Positions 12,151-24,861 of a stretch of DNA of 64,000 nucleotides are shown in pieces (the stretch's first letter is position 1; each line of letters opens with the position of its first letter). Made by a program: the position numbers and the translations under genes. Source of the DNA: Proteromonas lacertae (lineage: Eukaryota > Sar > Bigyra > Opalinata > Proteromonadidae); the NCBI GenBank assembly GCA_002245135.1, contig NGBS01000312.1, positions 1 through 64,000 on the forward strand, given 5' to 3'. The notes below the pieces were generated by a model. The model did no database searches, was not told the origin of the DNA, and worked only from the letters and a program-made list of their open reading frames with translations.

Positions 12151-14279
12151 TTACATAAACTCATTATCATCTTCAAAATCATCTCCAGAATCTTCTTTCT
12201 TTTCTTCTTCCTTGGCATTTTCTTCGCTCTTCTTCTTCTCTTCAAAATCATCAAAACTTTCTTCAACATCATTCTCAGTAACAGTGTTTTGAATAATACT
12301 ATTTTTCATTTGTTCATTTTCATTATTATTATTTATCATTAAATCATTCAAGCTCCTATGACTTCTACCAGATGAATTTCTACCTGATGCATTTCGTGAT
12401 GATATATTTCTAGATGATATTCTTGAGGATGTTCGTGAATCTGTTAAATCAGAGGCAACTTCATGGTTTGCTTCATCAACTATGTTATTCACATAATCAT
12501 CATAATAAGTATTCATCTCACTATTGGTACTTATGGATGATTGATAATGGATAAATGATTCTTTTTGATGTTCTTTTTCCTCTTCTTTTGTATTTTCTTG
12601 TTGTTGTTCTGGTTCTAGTTCTTCAGTAAAATCTTGTAATTGAGTTTCATCTTCATCTTCTTTCACATTATTATTATTAATATTATTATTATTACTATCT
12701 CTATTCTCAACATTACCTGGTGCAGTTTTTGGCTTTACATTCTCTTCTCTTTCTTCTTCTTCATTATTACTCTCAAAATGATTATCTTTCAATGGTGATG
12801 AAGATGGTTCACTATTTCTCCTTACTGGTCTAATATAATCATCATCACTATAACTATCACTATATTCATCAGCAACATCATTACATATTTCATTCACTAA
12901 TTGATCCACTACGAAATTATTCAAAGTAGCTTCAGTAACACTTGTATCTTCAGAAGAAGCGAAGGATTCACGTAAATAATCCTGAGGTTTAACACTCTTT
13001 CGATTCTTATGATGACGATGTAAATGTGGTTTGGATCTACGTAATGGATGTAAATCTAATAATTTAGGAGATGTAAATTCTTTAGTCACTTTTGTAAAAG
13101 GTGATTTTCCTTTACTTTGATCTGGTGATTTACCTTTTGTTGAATTTGGTGAATAATTAACACCTGTATTATTATTATTATTATTACTAGTAACTGATCC
13201 TCTACCAGCTGGTGCATATAATTGATTATTCATTTCTGATTCATTAATTGTTCCATACATTACATTCTCATCATTTTCATCATCTAAATCTACTTGTAAT
13301 GCAATATCACACATATTTTCACGATTATAATAATCTTCTAATTCATTATCTTCCATTTCATCATCTCCTTCTTCATCATCTTCTTCTTCTTCATGTTTAA
13401 TTGGATAATGTTGAGGTTCTGATTGTTTTGTAGATTTCTGTTGTTTGTATTGCTGTACTGGTTGTTGTACTGTTTGGATATTACTCTCTTCATTATTCTT
13501 TTGACTGATACTTTTAGCTGGTTCATATAATTTCTTCTCTACTCTTTGTTGATTTTGTTGTTGTTGTTGTAACTTCTGTAATTCCTCTTTTCTTTGTCTT
13601 TCTTCTATTTCTGATTCATCTAAGAATGCTTCTCTTGGAGGTCTATTTTTAGGATCTAAAGGAGGTAAACGACGTGGTTTACTGCCATTTGGAACTGATC
13701 CATAATAAATATCACCATCTGAAGTTGATCTATCCACTATTTGACGAGGTGCCTTTCTTGATGCAGTTTGTTGTTGTCTTCGTTTTTTCTTACTGTCAAC
13801 TGGTGTAGCTAATGCTAAATGTGAATGAATTACTTCTTGATTTCTGGCATGATCTTTTTCCCATTGTGCTACTGAGTATACACCTCTTGTATTTTGTAAT
13901 CTAACATATAATTTCTATTTATTTTATAAGATTAAATGAATACTAAGTTTTCATCATTTATTTTACTGATTTCTGTAACACGAGCCGGAACTGGCCTTTT
14001 GTTCCATGTTTTTGGATTTATTGGAGCTGGTATATATGTTGGACATGTAATAATTCTTTCTAATAATACTCTATTTTCATAATCAATCTGTGTACATCGA
14101 ACTATATGGAAATTTATAACGAAAATAATACCTCTCTTCTGTTTCAATGAAGCTTTTGGTCTTTTCTTCCAAGATTCAGGTTCAGTGCAATCAATCATAC
14201 AACGAGTATTTTGAAGTCTTTGCTTGTGGCGTTTCAAACACTCTTTCGCCCACCACTTATTCGAACCACCCATTGGCAT
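12151..14279 (-). CDS. CFAP97/hemingway-like ciliary protein with acidic tail
   Basis: Two introns (14102-14131 and 13915-13943) join three exons. The N-terminal part holds WAKECLKRHKQRLQNTR, then IDYENRVLLERI, a pattern like the CFAP97 (KIAA1430/hemingway) domain, where a basic helix is followed by an EN-x-x-LL-x-R-I helix. A second copy of RLQNTR lies in the third exon (LYVRLQNTRGVYSVAQW). The rest, about 540 residues, is low complexity: Gln-rich, Ser-rich and strongly acidic, ending in FEDDNEFM. CFAP97 members act in axoneme and sperm-tail assembly. The family call is moderate; the gene structure is strong. CEP19, another ciliary gene, lies about 1 kb away on the other strand. Confidence 0.6.
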
Positions 14280-14355
14280 TTTGATTAACTAGAAAATCAA
14301 AAAAATAAAATAACGAATAAAAGCTTGATAAGGAATCAAACTCTTTTTTATTTAA

Positions 14356-15149
14356 ATGTCAAAAGAACACCACAAGCATGAAAAGAAGCATAAATCTAAA
14401 GAGAAAAAAAAGAAATCCTTGCCTTTTGGAGCATTACTAAAGAAAAAACATCATCATAAAAAAGAAGAAATCAAAGTAAATATAAAAGAAGTCACTTTAT
14501 CAGGTAATAATATTATTTATTAATTTTATTAGCTCTTGATGAAAAAATAAAAGAATTAGAAAAAGAGTTACAAGAAACTCCAGAAATAGAACCACCACCA
14601 CTATCAGAATCAGAATCATCAGAGTATTTATAATCATTCATGTTTATATAATTCAGGGAAGAGAAAGAAATTGAAAAAGAAATTAAAGAAATAGAAACAC
14701 AAGTTGAATCAAATATTTATGCAAAATGTCATATATGTCTTCAAGACTTCAAAACTAGGAAGGAAATACATGTATAGAATTGAATTAATTGTATTTATAC
14801 ATAGAATCATGGATTGAGTAATACACACACGAAGAAATTAAGAGAGTTTTTTGATAGTGATAAAAACTTCAGTAAAGGAATTGAACTGTTTTGTCCAACT
14901 TGTCAAATTCAATTTTATTCATTAGACTCATTTAAAGACCATAGAGAATCTGTAGAACACTCAAATTCTGAGAATTTGAGAAAAAGAATGTTGTATTGTT
15001 CTTTGTGTAAGAAACAGTTTACTAGTAAAAATCAATTACTTGAACATATATCCCTTTTTTTTTACATCAATATTAATTGATGTTTAGATTCTTTAATTGA
15101 AATGTAAGAAAAAGGTAAATGGCATAAACAGAGAGTTTCAAGACAATGA
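14356..15149 (+). CDS. C2H2 zinc-finger protein
   Basis: The Lys/His-rich start (MSKEHHKHEKKHKSKEKKKK) is followed by an acidic linker and three zinc-finger-like units: CHICLQDF...HNH, a classical C-x2-C-x12-H-x5-H (CPTCQIQF...DHRESVEH), and CSLCKKQF...LLEH. Introns at 14504-14532, 14624-14656 and 14772-14804 are ordinary. The third finger is cut after its first His. Its missing part (GKWHKQR) is found 60 bp on, at 15113-15149, across a stretch without a GT donor, so either the protein ends at 15080 or an unusual intron lies there. Fingers of this spacing often bind double-stranded RNA or splicing complexes. No specific orthologue is assigned. Confidence 0.65.
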
Positions 15150-15314
15150 TCATTGTTTTTATAATTTATTTTATTTTATTTATATAAATATTCTTGTTAT
15201 AACTGTTTTGTTAAGCTTATACAATGTTTTTAAATAATTCGGTGTGTGAAAAAAATAAATGGGTGTTTGAAATTAATCAAAACAGTTTGAATTTTTTAAT
15301 TTAAATTTTCATCA

Positions 15315-15882
15315 ATGAGCGGTAGAAAGGTATATTTATAAACATTTCAATTAATTCATTATCATCAATCTAATCTTAATAGCCAAAAAGATTTGCTCTA
15401 AAGTATGACCCACCAGCAATAGTGTTAGAATATGAAGATTTAGCTACAAAAAAGTTAAATCTACTAACGATGCATCTCAATGCTTTGACTGCAACATCAG
15501 TATAAATATCTGCTCTCTATTTGCGTAGAATCCAATAGAAGTTGCAACCAAAGTGAAAGACCATTTTGGTAGAAGAGTACCATTAACAGATAAAACAGAT
15601 AAGCAAGTATATTACTAATAATATGGTTTTTATTAAATAGCTCGATAGATTGGTGAAGAAACTAATAGATAGTTGTTCAGGTATTTTTATTTATTTAATG
15701 TTATATTATGCATAGTTGATTTGAATAAAGTAGATCCAGAAGACCTCAATAAAGCAAAAGCAGAAATGAATAATGTATTTGAGATGAATCGTCTGAAACC
15801 TGGTGATCCAGGATATGTTTATGAAATAGAAAAAGAATTTGTTCCAACAGAAGAATGCGATTGGGATGACGACGATGATTAA
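15315..15882 (+). CDS. CEP19: Centrosomal protein CEP19 homologue
   Basis: Five exons (introns 15330-15382, 15500-15528, 15607-15640, 15681-15715) splice to a protein of about 139 residues. The N-terminus has the CEP19 hallmark PPAIVLEYE after a short basic leader. The C-terminal half has LNKVDPEDLNKAKAEMNNVF, then DPGYVYEIEKEFVPTEECDW and an acidic end, matching the family's LNK-x-D / DP-x-(F/Y)VYD-I-E pattern. CEP19 sits at the distal mother centriole, recruits RABL2 and promotes ciliogenesis with IFT-B. The length is close to the human protein (about 163 residues). Splice phases all agree, so the gene model is well supported. Confidence 0.88.
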
Positions 15883-16047
15883 ACAATTTTCTTTATAATT
15901 TATCATAGTGTATTTATCCATTTCAATTATACATATTTATTTAACAATCTGTTAGTTCATTTATTATTTTGTTGTTGTTATTGTTTTATTCCGGAAGAAA
16001 ATTCGAAAAAGAAAACAAGAATAATTTAAACGAAGATTTTGTTCTTT

Positions 16048-16954
16048 ATGTATTTATGTTTATTGCTTTTATTCATCATATTGTATAATCGGATTATATA
16101 ATATATCTAAATAGTGTGAATGGTGAGAAAAAAGGGTTGAGGATAGCTAACACAGTAACATTGAATGTATTCCTTTATTATTCACTTTTATACAATTTAA
16201 TAGAAAGAAATTAAAGAACCTAAGCTAGAAAAGCTAAAAATAATATTACAAAATGAAGACATGGAATCTAGTTGTTATAAAGAAAGAAAAGGTGTAAGAT
16301 GTATTGTCTATTTTGATTATGAAGAAAACTATAAAGAAGCAAATTCTGAGGAAATAAAACAGCTTTGTGAGAATAATAAGATGACTAAACCATGTACACC
16401 TTATTTTTACTTTAACAATAGTATATATAAAACAACAATGATACATTGAAATAGCTAATAAACCATTCTTATATATTAAACAAATCAAACACCATAATAA
16501 AGATGATATAAAGTATGTTGAGAGTTATATTAGTTTAAAACCAGAAGATTATGAATCAAAAATGATTGAATTTCTTATTCCAAAGCCAAAAAGATCATGG
16601 GGAGGTAAATTATCAAATGAAGAGAATGATAATTTTGATGATAATTTTATAGAAATATCAATAGTTCCAACTGTTTATCAATATAATGAGAATTTGATAT
16701 TAAATGTTAATGAATCAGCTTTTTTCTCTCACATTATTAAGTTTATAATATTAGTTATGATATTATATATCACTTACAAAACATTTGAAGTTGAAAAATT
16801 TGATAAAACAATTTACAGAGATATTTGTGAATATGATGGAGATGTTTTGATAGATAATGAAATGAATAAATCATCATTACCTGTTAGAAATGAAAGTATA
16901 GATGTTAACAATGAAGAGAATGAAGGTGAAACGAAAGAAGATTTACCAATTTAA
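16048..16954 (+). CDS. Type I membrane protein, unknown family (267 aa)
   Basis: Four exons with introns 16083-16114, 16167-16203 and 16421-16454 give a continuous protein. The first exon codes a signal peptide (MYLCLLLLFIIFVNG). The lumenal part, about 180 residues, has a few cysteines (SSCYKERKGVRCIVYFDY; LCENNKMTKPC) and ends in an all-beta-looking segment (IEISIVPTVYQYNENLIL). One transmembrane helix follows (IIKFIILVMILYITYK), then an acidic cytosolic tail. The shape resembles ER-lumenal accessory subunits with a C-terminal anchor, but I do not recognise the family and assign no function. Confidence 0.65.
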
Positions 16955-17021
16955 AAGAAGAAATAGGTATAAAAAATATTTAAATTATTATTCTTTTAAA
17001 AACTATTTATTCTTTATATTA

Positions 17022-17229
17022 TTATTGTTTCTTTTTAAATTCAGTAGCTAAATGTTTAGGAGATCCTTTTAATGATACTTTTTCATAAATATCAAATCCA
17101 CTCTTTTCATAACCTAAACCACTTCCTAAAAACCTTGATCCACTTTCCATCAATCTATTTGCATTTTTCTGTGGTTTTGTTTTCTTCATTTTCTTCTTTA
17201 CACAACTCAACTATAAAAATAACATTATT

Positions 17230-17264
<35 letters not shown>

Positions 17265-19391
17265 TGGTTCACTCTTTGAAATATTAAATGATGATGTATT
17301 AAACGAAGATAGAGTAGGATTTCCAGCGATTGAAACTGCATTACTAATACTCTCAATATATCTTTCACATTTATAATTCTGCCTTGTATATGGTCTATAT
17401 AAATCAATATCTCTTTTATCCGATCTTTGTGGAATTCCTTTTCCTAAACCATTCCAATTTCTTTCTTTCTGTTCAATTTCTTCTTTTGGTTTTAAATCTT
17501 GAATTCTATAACCTATCATTCCATCATCATTAACATTTTCAAAATCTTTTATTTCTTCAGAAATATCTTTCTTTACTCTTTCTGTCTCTTTTAATCTACT
17601 AAACAACATATCACCTTCTTCAGCAGTTTTCTAATTAAAATAAAATATAATATAAAACATATATACTTCCATTAGCTTTTCTTGATGATTCTTTTCTCTT
17701 TCAATATCATTCAAATTCTCTTTAATTTGTTTAATTCTATCCATTATCATCTCTTTTTCTTCCATAAATGTATTGATTCTTTCTGTTACATCAGCGATTC
17801 TACAACCATACTCTCTTATTATCCCTTCTTGCTCTTCCTTTGTTTTCATTCTTCCGATATGATTTCTATATGCTTTTTGGATCTTTAATGCAGCTTTATC
17901 TTCAGATACTTGTAATTTCAAAGCATAAGGATCTTTCTTCGTCTTTGTAGCTTTTGCTAGTGTTTTTCTTATATTCAAAGCTCTATTTAATCCTCTATAT
18001 TTTATCCAATCATTGATTGCTTCTTCTTTTAATGATTCAGCTCTGTTTATATCTAATTGTACATTATCAGCTGCTTCATTTAATTCATTCAATTTTTGGT
18101 ATAATGCAATTCGATCTTCTTCTAATTCATTCTGTCTTTCATCTAATGTTTGTACAGTTTTGACAGTTTTCTATAATTAATAATAATAAAATAAATAACC
18201 ATACATCAACTAAATATTTACCTTGTTGTATTTGAACTTCAATTTCCATCTCTTTTGCCTTAATATCTTTACCTCTATTTCTCATTATTGAATTCTGTGT
18301 TGGAGTAATATAATGAGCTGGAGTCTCTGTACCTTTCAACCATAATTGAGTTGATAAAGGCTTGACTAACAAGCCTTCATTATTGGAAATTGCATTTAAT
18401 TTATCACTTTGTCTTACTGATCCAATTAATAACTCTCTTTCCGCTCTGAATAGACGTTTTTGCATTTGTGAATTTTGTTCATTTAAATCGATCATAGCTT
18501 TCTCTAATTTCTTATATTTTTCTTTCCAATCACTTAGTTGATTACTTAGAATATAAATTTTCATATCTTTTGACTCTAATACATTATCTTGATTCTATTA
18601 AATATATTAATAAATATATAATAATAATAATATACTTGTTCAATCTGTTGATGTGCTAATATCAATTTATTCAATACTTCTATTTTTTTTTCTAAACTTT
18701 CTTTCTCATTTCTCACTTTATCTACTATTGGAGGTAAGATTTTTGCAGCTTTTGCATCATTTCTTAATTCATTCATTTCTACTCTGGCATTGTGAAGATT
18801 TAATAAACTATTTGAATATAATACTAATAATAAATATATTATACTGTTCTTCTCTTTCTTTTTCTAATGCTGTTTGCATCAAATCAAACTTCTTTTGTAA
18901 TTCTTCTCTTATTCGATGTTCAATTCTTAATTCGTTTTGTGTATTGGTTAATTCTTCTTTATATTCACTATAATATATTGTTCATGATTAAAATCAATAT
19001 AAATACTTTATTTTCTTTACAGCTCCACTTCTTGCTTTCACTTCAATGTCTAGATCACTCTTTGTTTTTGAATATTGTTTTTCTATAATTTTATAATCCT
19101 TTTTTAGTTGGATAATTTCATTTCTATGATCTATTTCTGTTTTCTGTAAGGATTCATTTTGTCCTTTTAAATAAGCCAGCTCTTTATTTTGTTGATCTGA
19201 TATTTGTTGAAGCATAGACAATTTATTATTTAAATCATAAACATCATTGACTTTAGCCTGTTCATTTAAAATATAGATAATCTGTAGACAAATACTCTCA
19301 AATCTTGGTTCTGTTGTCGTATATCTTCTGTATCTTCGATCTGCTTTTTTAAATCTTCTATTGTTTTCAACAGAGTCTGTACAGCAGCCAT
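17022..19391 (-). CDS. Long coiled-coil protein with an IQ motif
   Basis: At least seven short introns separate exons starting at the ATG at 19391 (MAAVQTLLKTIEDLKKQIED). Nearly the whole product is heptad-rich coiled coil (Glu/Lys/Gln/Leu). An IQ-like calmodulin-binding motif, ALKIQKAYRNHIGR, lies near 17860-17910. The C-terminus is basic and Ser/Gly-rich (LMESGSRFLGSGLGY). Total length is roughly 670-700 residues. It is likely cytoskeletal or axonemal given its composition and the ciliary genes beside it, but no named family is recognised. Shadow frames on the opposite strand are hydrophobic mirror images and were discarded. Confidence 0.7.
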
Positions 19392-19455
19392 TTTAAAAAA
19401 GTGAAACGAACAAAACGATCAAAAATTCTGTAATTGTTCCAATTTTTCATTTTCA

Positions 19456-20777
<1,322 letters not shown>

Positions 20778-20850
20778 TAGTTATGGAGATTTTGATAATT
20801 AATGATAATTGAAACGGTTCTATTTTCATTTTCATTTGGGATTTTTTTTG

Positions 20851-21479
20851 ATGTTATCTCGTTTATCTCCAGCTTTAAGACTTTCATCTCGTCGTTTTAT
20901 TGCAGCTTCTCCAATTTTATTCAAGCACAGCGATGTTGAAATTATTCACAGTGATGCAGCACCAGAATATAAATTAGGTCTTCCAAGGTATATTTTTCAT
21001 TATTTATTGCTTTAGATTACAAGCTGTTATTGTATTAAATCACTCATTTATTTTTAGGTACCTTCTAACGCTGATATTATTTATACTTCAGGTCTATATG
21101 GAATTGACAAGAATGGTATGTTGATTAGTGATGACATATCGAAACAAACCAAACAAATCTTCGAAAATCTCAAAATTATCTTAGCTGATGCAGATTCAGA
21201 CTTAGACCATGTTTTTAAAACAACTTTGTTCTTAGAAAACATCAAAGATTTCCCAGCTGTTAATGAAATTTATAAGCAATGTATAATTTATAGTGTTATT
21301 TTGTAGATTTCAGTGAAATACCTCCAACTCGTGATTGTTGTAGTGTTCATGACTTACCATTAGGTGCAAAAGTATCAATGAGTGCGATAGCTATGCCACG
21401 TAAGAGATTAGAGAAAATGAGAAAATATATTGGTAATACTTATTCAAAACTACGTAGTACAGTAACAAGAAATGATTAA
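20851..21479 (+). CDS. RidA/YjgF-family protein, probably mitochondrial
   Basis: The ATG at 20851 gives a basic, Arg/Ser-rich leader (MLSRLSPALRLSSRRFIAAS) typical of mitochondrial import. Three introns are removed to give the fold: LQAVIVPSNADIIYTSGLYG, then DHVFKTTLFLENIKDFPAVNEIYKQYF and PPTRDCCSVHDLPLGAKVSM. RidA deaminates reactive enamine/imine intermediates from amino-acid metabolism. The PPTR arginine that binds the carboxylate is kept. The usual glutamate in the IEIE(A/C)VA strand is replaced (VSMSAIA), so activity may differ from classic RidA. It starts about 130 bp downstream of KRR1 on the same strand. Confidence 0.85.
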
Positions 21480-21567
21480 ATGTAAAAATATTAAATTAAA
21501 AAAAAAATAGAACTTCTATTTCACTCTCTTTATTCACAATCATTTTTATTGGGTTAATGAAACAACG

Positions 21568-22555
21568 CTATTGTTGATCATCATTATCTTCATGTTCAAA
21601 ATTTGGATCTTTCACTGATCCATCACAAAGAATAGTCAATCTAGACGTTAAAAATGGACCATCCACATTTAATCTTCTATATACTCAATATATAACATAT
21701 AAATATATCATACAAACATATATTATTTGCTTTATCTTCATAAGATAGATCAGTTATACTAACTTGAGCTTGTTCATAACAAATTAAAGAGATTTCTTTT
21801 GGATTAGACTTACCTTCATCAAATCCAAGATGTTCTTGTCTTTTCAACTCATTCTCTATTTCAGAACTCATTTTATCTTTTTCTTCATTTGCTTTATTCG
21901 TTCCTTCTTGATTATTTGATTTATTTTCATATTCTAACAATCTCTGTTGACAATCGGTTATTGCATCAGTACATTCTGATCTACACTGTAATAATTCATG
22001 ATTACAGGTTTGATAACTTCGAGTTATATCTATATTCTTATCTGTTAATGTGTCAATTTCTATTTCTAATTCTTCTATTCTACTGTTATATTGGAATGTG
22101 GAGGAAGATGATGAAGAGGATTGAATGGTGTTATTGGAAGGAGTTAATATAGATTTCTATGAATATAATGATTATTATTGTTATACATAATATGTTAATG
22201 ATGAATTGAGTAAATTCATTCGAAATATGCAATTATCCTTTTCAAATATTATTTTTGATAAATCCATTGACAAATTTGACAGTTTCTTTTGACAATTTGA
22301 TTCTGAGTAAGGCGTATTGACTATTTGAGAGATTAAATTTTCAATTTTTTCTATTCTACTATGCACATCTTGTTGATATATTCGTGTAATATCATTCAAT
22401 TTTAGTTCTAACTCTGATATTCGTTTTTCTGCTTTATAATACAAATCTTTATAATCAGGGATTGTTTCACAATTTGATTGGATAAAAAATGCAATCAATA
22501 ATATAAATAAACTATAATTACAGTATAATATTGAATTAGTGTGAAGAAAAAGCAT
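21568..22555 (-). CDS. Secretory coiled-coil protein, unknown
   Basis: The ATG at 22555 begins a hydrophobic leader (MLFLHTNSILYCNYSLFILL) followed by a Glu/Lys-rich coiled coil with several cysteines (TCNHELLQCRSECTDAITDC) and a Ser/Thr-rich linker. Introns near 22144-22190 and 21680-21720 join the third exon, whose end (RLNVDGPFLTSRLTILCDG) may be a small beta unit. The leader may be a cleaved signal or a type II anchor. No family is recognised. An ER-lumenal or surface protein is likely. The splice junctions are in phase, which supports a real gene. Confidence 0.55.
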
Positions 22556-22771
22556 TATATTTGAAAAAAACTTCAAACCAGAATCAAATTTAATCCAATT
22601 ACTTTTCTTTTTTTAAAAACAACCCAAAACAAGCAATATATTACGATTACGATTTAACGATACGACTTATTAACGACAAAATAATATAAAAGGTTCTTAT
22701 TAACCAAAAAGTAGAAGATCAAAAAAAAAAGGACACAAGAGGGGTATCTAAGGAGTGTCTTTTTGGTTTCA

Positions 22772-23647
22772 CTAGAAATAATATGCATCATCATCATATC
22801 TACGTCTTTTGCAGATATTACGTTGATAGTAATTCTTCTTTCTCTCACTACATACTTTACATGTTCTGGTTCTTTCACCAGTTCTTTTAGTAGTAAATTC
22901 TTTATAAGGTTTGGTTTGACTACAAGTTGAACAAACTAAGAATTGAGCTTTTGGAGTTACATGTCTTCTTTTTTGTCTTGGTAGTGGTGGAGGAGGTTGT
23001 TGCTGTTGTTGTTGTTGCTGCTGCTCTTGTTGTTGTTGATCTACCATCATTGCTGGAGTATTACTAACTGCATCTGAAGAAACACTAACAGATGAAGTAT
23101 TTGTAGATGTAAAACTCTCATTCTGTGGTTGATTCTGTTGAGTATTTACGTTTTCTTGTTGATGCTGTTCATCTACTGGTGTTGATGACTCTGAAGCAAC
23201 TGCTGAAAGAATATCTAAAGCGCTGGTGTCTTCATTCTGTGTTGTATTACTGACAGGATTGAACATTGAGTTGCTAGATCTTAAATCATCTTCAACTTTC
23301 TTATCAATTGTTGTTCTAATCGGGATTGGTTTAATGGGAGTAATTTTAAAAGGGCCACCAACAGTTTTCGCTTTTTTATTCGGTTGTATGTATTGCTGAG
23401 TAGGAACTGGTAAATCTACCTTTCTATTAAACATTTGTTCGAAGCATGTGGGGCAAATACCTACTAAAGCTGGGTAACTGTCATATTTAGATGATATGGG
23501 TATAGGATTATGACAAACTGTACATATTTGGTGTTGGACAAATTTTGGAGCTATATACTGAGGATACGCTCTTTCATAACGATAACGAATAGGTTGTTGT
23601 GGTTGTTGGTAAAAAACTGTGTCTGGGGAGTAAGAATTGTAATTCAT
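22772..23647 (-). CDS. Gln-rich protein with two zinc-binding Cys clusters
   Basis: A single uninterrupted exon, unusual here, codes 291 residues. Near residue 42 a CxxC pair (ICTVCHNPIP) and a second (GICPTCFEQMF) could form one zinc site. The middle is Ser/Asn/Gln-rich with a poly-Gln and Pro run. The C-terminus carries VCSTCSQTKPYKEFTTK, then RTCKVCSERKKNYYQRN, a CxxC-x-KP-x3-F ... CxxC pattern seen in Stc1-like and other small zinc ribbons linked to nucleic acids. The end is strongly basic (CKRRRY). It is probably a nuclear factor. The precise role is unknown. Confidence 0.75.
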   Translation of the reverse strand: MNYNSYSPDTVFYQQPQQPIRYRYERAYPQYIAPKFVQHQICTVCHNPIPISSKYDSYPALVGICPTCFEQMFNRKVDLPVPTQQYIQPNKKAKTVGGPFKITPIKPIPIRTTIDKKVEDDLRSSNSMFNPVSNTTQNEDTSALDILSAVASESSTPVDEQHQQENVNTQQNQPQNESFTSTNTSSVSVSSDAVSNTPAMMVDQQQQEQQQQQQQQQPPPPLPRQKRRHVTPKAQFLVCSTCSQTKPYKEFTTKRTGERTRTCKVCSERKKNYYQRNICKRRRYDDDAYYF

Positions 23648-24097
23648 TTAAAAGAAAACTGAATTATAAAAAAAACGAAATTCATCCAATAGAATTTCAT
23701 GCAAGCCTCAAATTAATCTTTAGAATAAATGGTTGTTTTTCTTTTGTTACTTCTCTACTGCCACTTTTGTTGAGATTTGGTGGCTGATCGATATATTAAG
23801 GTTAGTTTTTTATTTTCAATTTTGTCATTTTCTTTACTCTTTCTCTCGCATTTTAGTTATTTTCTATAAGAAGTTAATCTATTTTCTCATCAAGAAGTAT
23901 GAGAAGGAAGAATAAAAACTGCATCCTCTCATAAAAGTGATTTTTATCTTAAATAAGCTTGAATTATGGTTTGTGTTTCATTCCATTTTATTCTATTGAT
24001 AATCAAAAATAATGATAACTATCACCTAGTTTTATTTGCTTATCCCAAAATATATGCAATTAATAATAAAAAAAAGTAATGAATACTATAGATCTTC
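23648..24097. other. Gene-free stretch between a zinc-protein start and SELENOK 3' end
   Basis: No convincing exon is seen. The right edge is the distal 3' untranslated region of the leftward selenoprotein K gene. The left edge is presumably the promoter and leader of the leftward zinc-binding protein starting at 23647. Confidence 0.4.
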
Positions 24098-24142
24098 ATC
24101 AAATATTATCCACCAAAAGATGGTTTACGATAATATCATCAT
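24098..24142 (-). promoter_or_regulatory. Candidate SECIS element (selenocysteine insertion)
   Basis: On the minus strand the segment folds into the eukaryotic SECIS core. The 5' quartet side ATGAT (24142-24138) faces 3' TGAT (24101-24098), giving the tandem sheared G.A/A.G pairs. Helix II is a G-T wobble plus eight Watson-Crick pairs (ATATTATC with GATAATAT). Twelve bases after the quartet TGA an AAA sits in an apical bulge, topped by a short ACC/GGT mini-helix, as in type II elements. It lies about 40 nt beyond the final stop and about 50 nt beyond the in-frame TGA of SELENOK. The fold was drawn by hand. Confidence 0.75.
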
Positions 24143-24182
24143 CAAATAAGTTCTAAATATTCATTCTAAAAGATATTCACTT

Positions 24183-24646
24183 CTACTTACCTCAGCTACC
24201 TCCACCACAAGCTATAAACAACAATTAATAAAATAGTATACAGAGATTACCGAATCTATTTGACAATCCAGCTGTCCTAGGACCTCTTGGCTCACTGAAA
24301 CTTGGATTATTATTACCACGATCGTGCATTTTGGGAAATCTTTTACTGTTTTCATAATCGAATCTTCCTTCACCACCTGGTCTTTCTATAACTCCACTTG
24401 TTACACTCGAAGTTTTACCAGTTCCCTGAAAGAAGAATAAAAAAAATGCTGACTATACATAGAACAAAGTACGGAAACTATATAATTAAAATTAAAATAA
24501 AACATACAAGAAAGTTATGAAGTTTATAACAGACCATAAAGTGTCTGTAATAATTGAAAGTCTCCAAGGGGATCTTTCACCTTCTACAACTTTGCCTAAA
24601 CAAATAAATGATGTGAAATAATCATACCATTAACTATATAAGTCAT
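24183..24646 (-). CDS. SELENOK: Selenoprotein K with in-frame TGA (Sec) codon
   Basis: Five exons (24628-24646, 24508-24595, 24459-24477, 24251-24425, 24183-24211) code 109 residues. The N-terminus MTYIVNGKVVEGERSPWRLS matches SelK's start, with the conserved SPWRLS before a single transmembrane helix (SVINFITFFFRTLFYG). The tail is Gly/Arg/Pro/Ser-rich, as in the family. The last exon reads ACGGGS, TGA (24192-24194), Gly, Lys, TAG, so reading TGA as selenocysteine gives a GGxUGK end like the family's GGUGR. SelK is an ER membrane protein that partners DHHC6 in palmitoylation and acts in ER-associated degradation. A candidate SECIS lies just downstream. Confidence 0.9.
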
Positions 24647-24714
24647 TTGATATAAAAAGAAGAAAAATAAAGAATCACTACTGTTTATCCAGACATATGT
24701 TGAGTTTTATATAA

Positions 24715-24799
24715 GCACGTTTGCCCGAGTGGTCTAAGGGGGTAGACTCAAGTTCTACTGTTGCAATGTGACTCGTGGGTTCAAATCCCACAGCGTGCA
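24715..24799 (+). tRNA. tRNA-Leu (anticodon CAA)
   Basis: A full cloverleaf can be drawn. The acceptor stem GCACGTT pairs with AGCGTGC before the discriminator A. The anticodon stem GTAGA/TCTAC encloses CTCAAGT, with CAA at positions 34-36. A long variable arm marks a class II tRNA, and the T arm has GGTTCAAAT. No intron. A T-rich run downstream (atcttttttc) serves as the Pol III terminator. It sits in the gap between SELENOK and the Tudor-like gene. Confidence 0.95.
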
Positions 24800-24861
24800 A
24801 ATCTTTTTTCTTTTTTTATCTTCTTCCCAAAGAAACACTTTTTTTATAATAATATTTGGAA

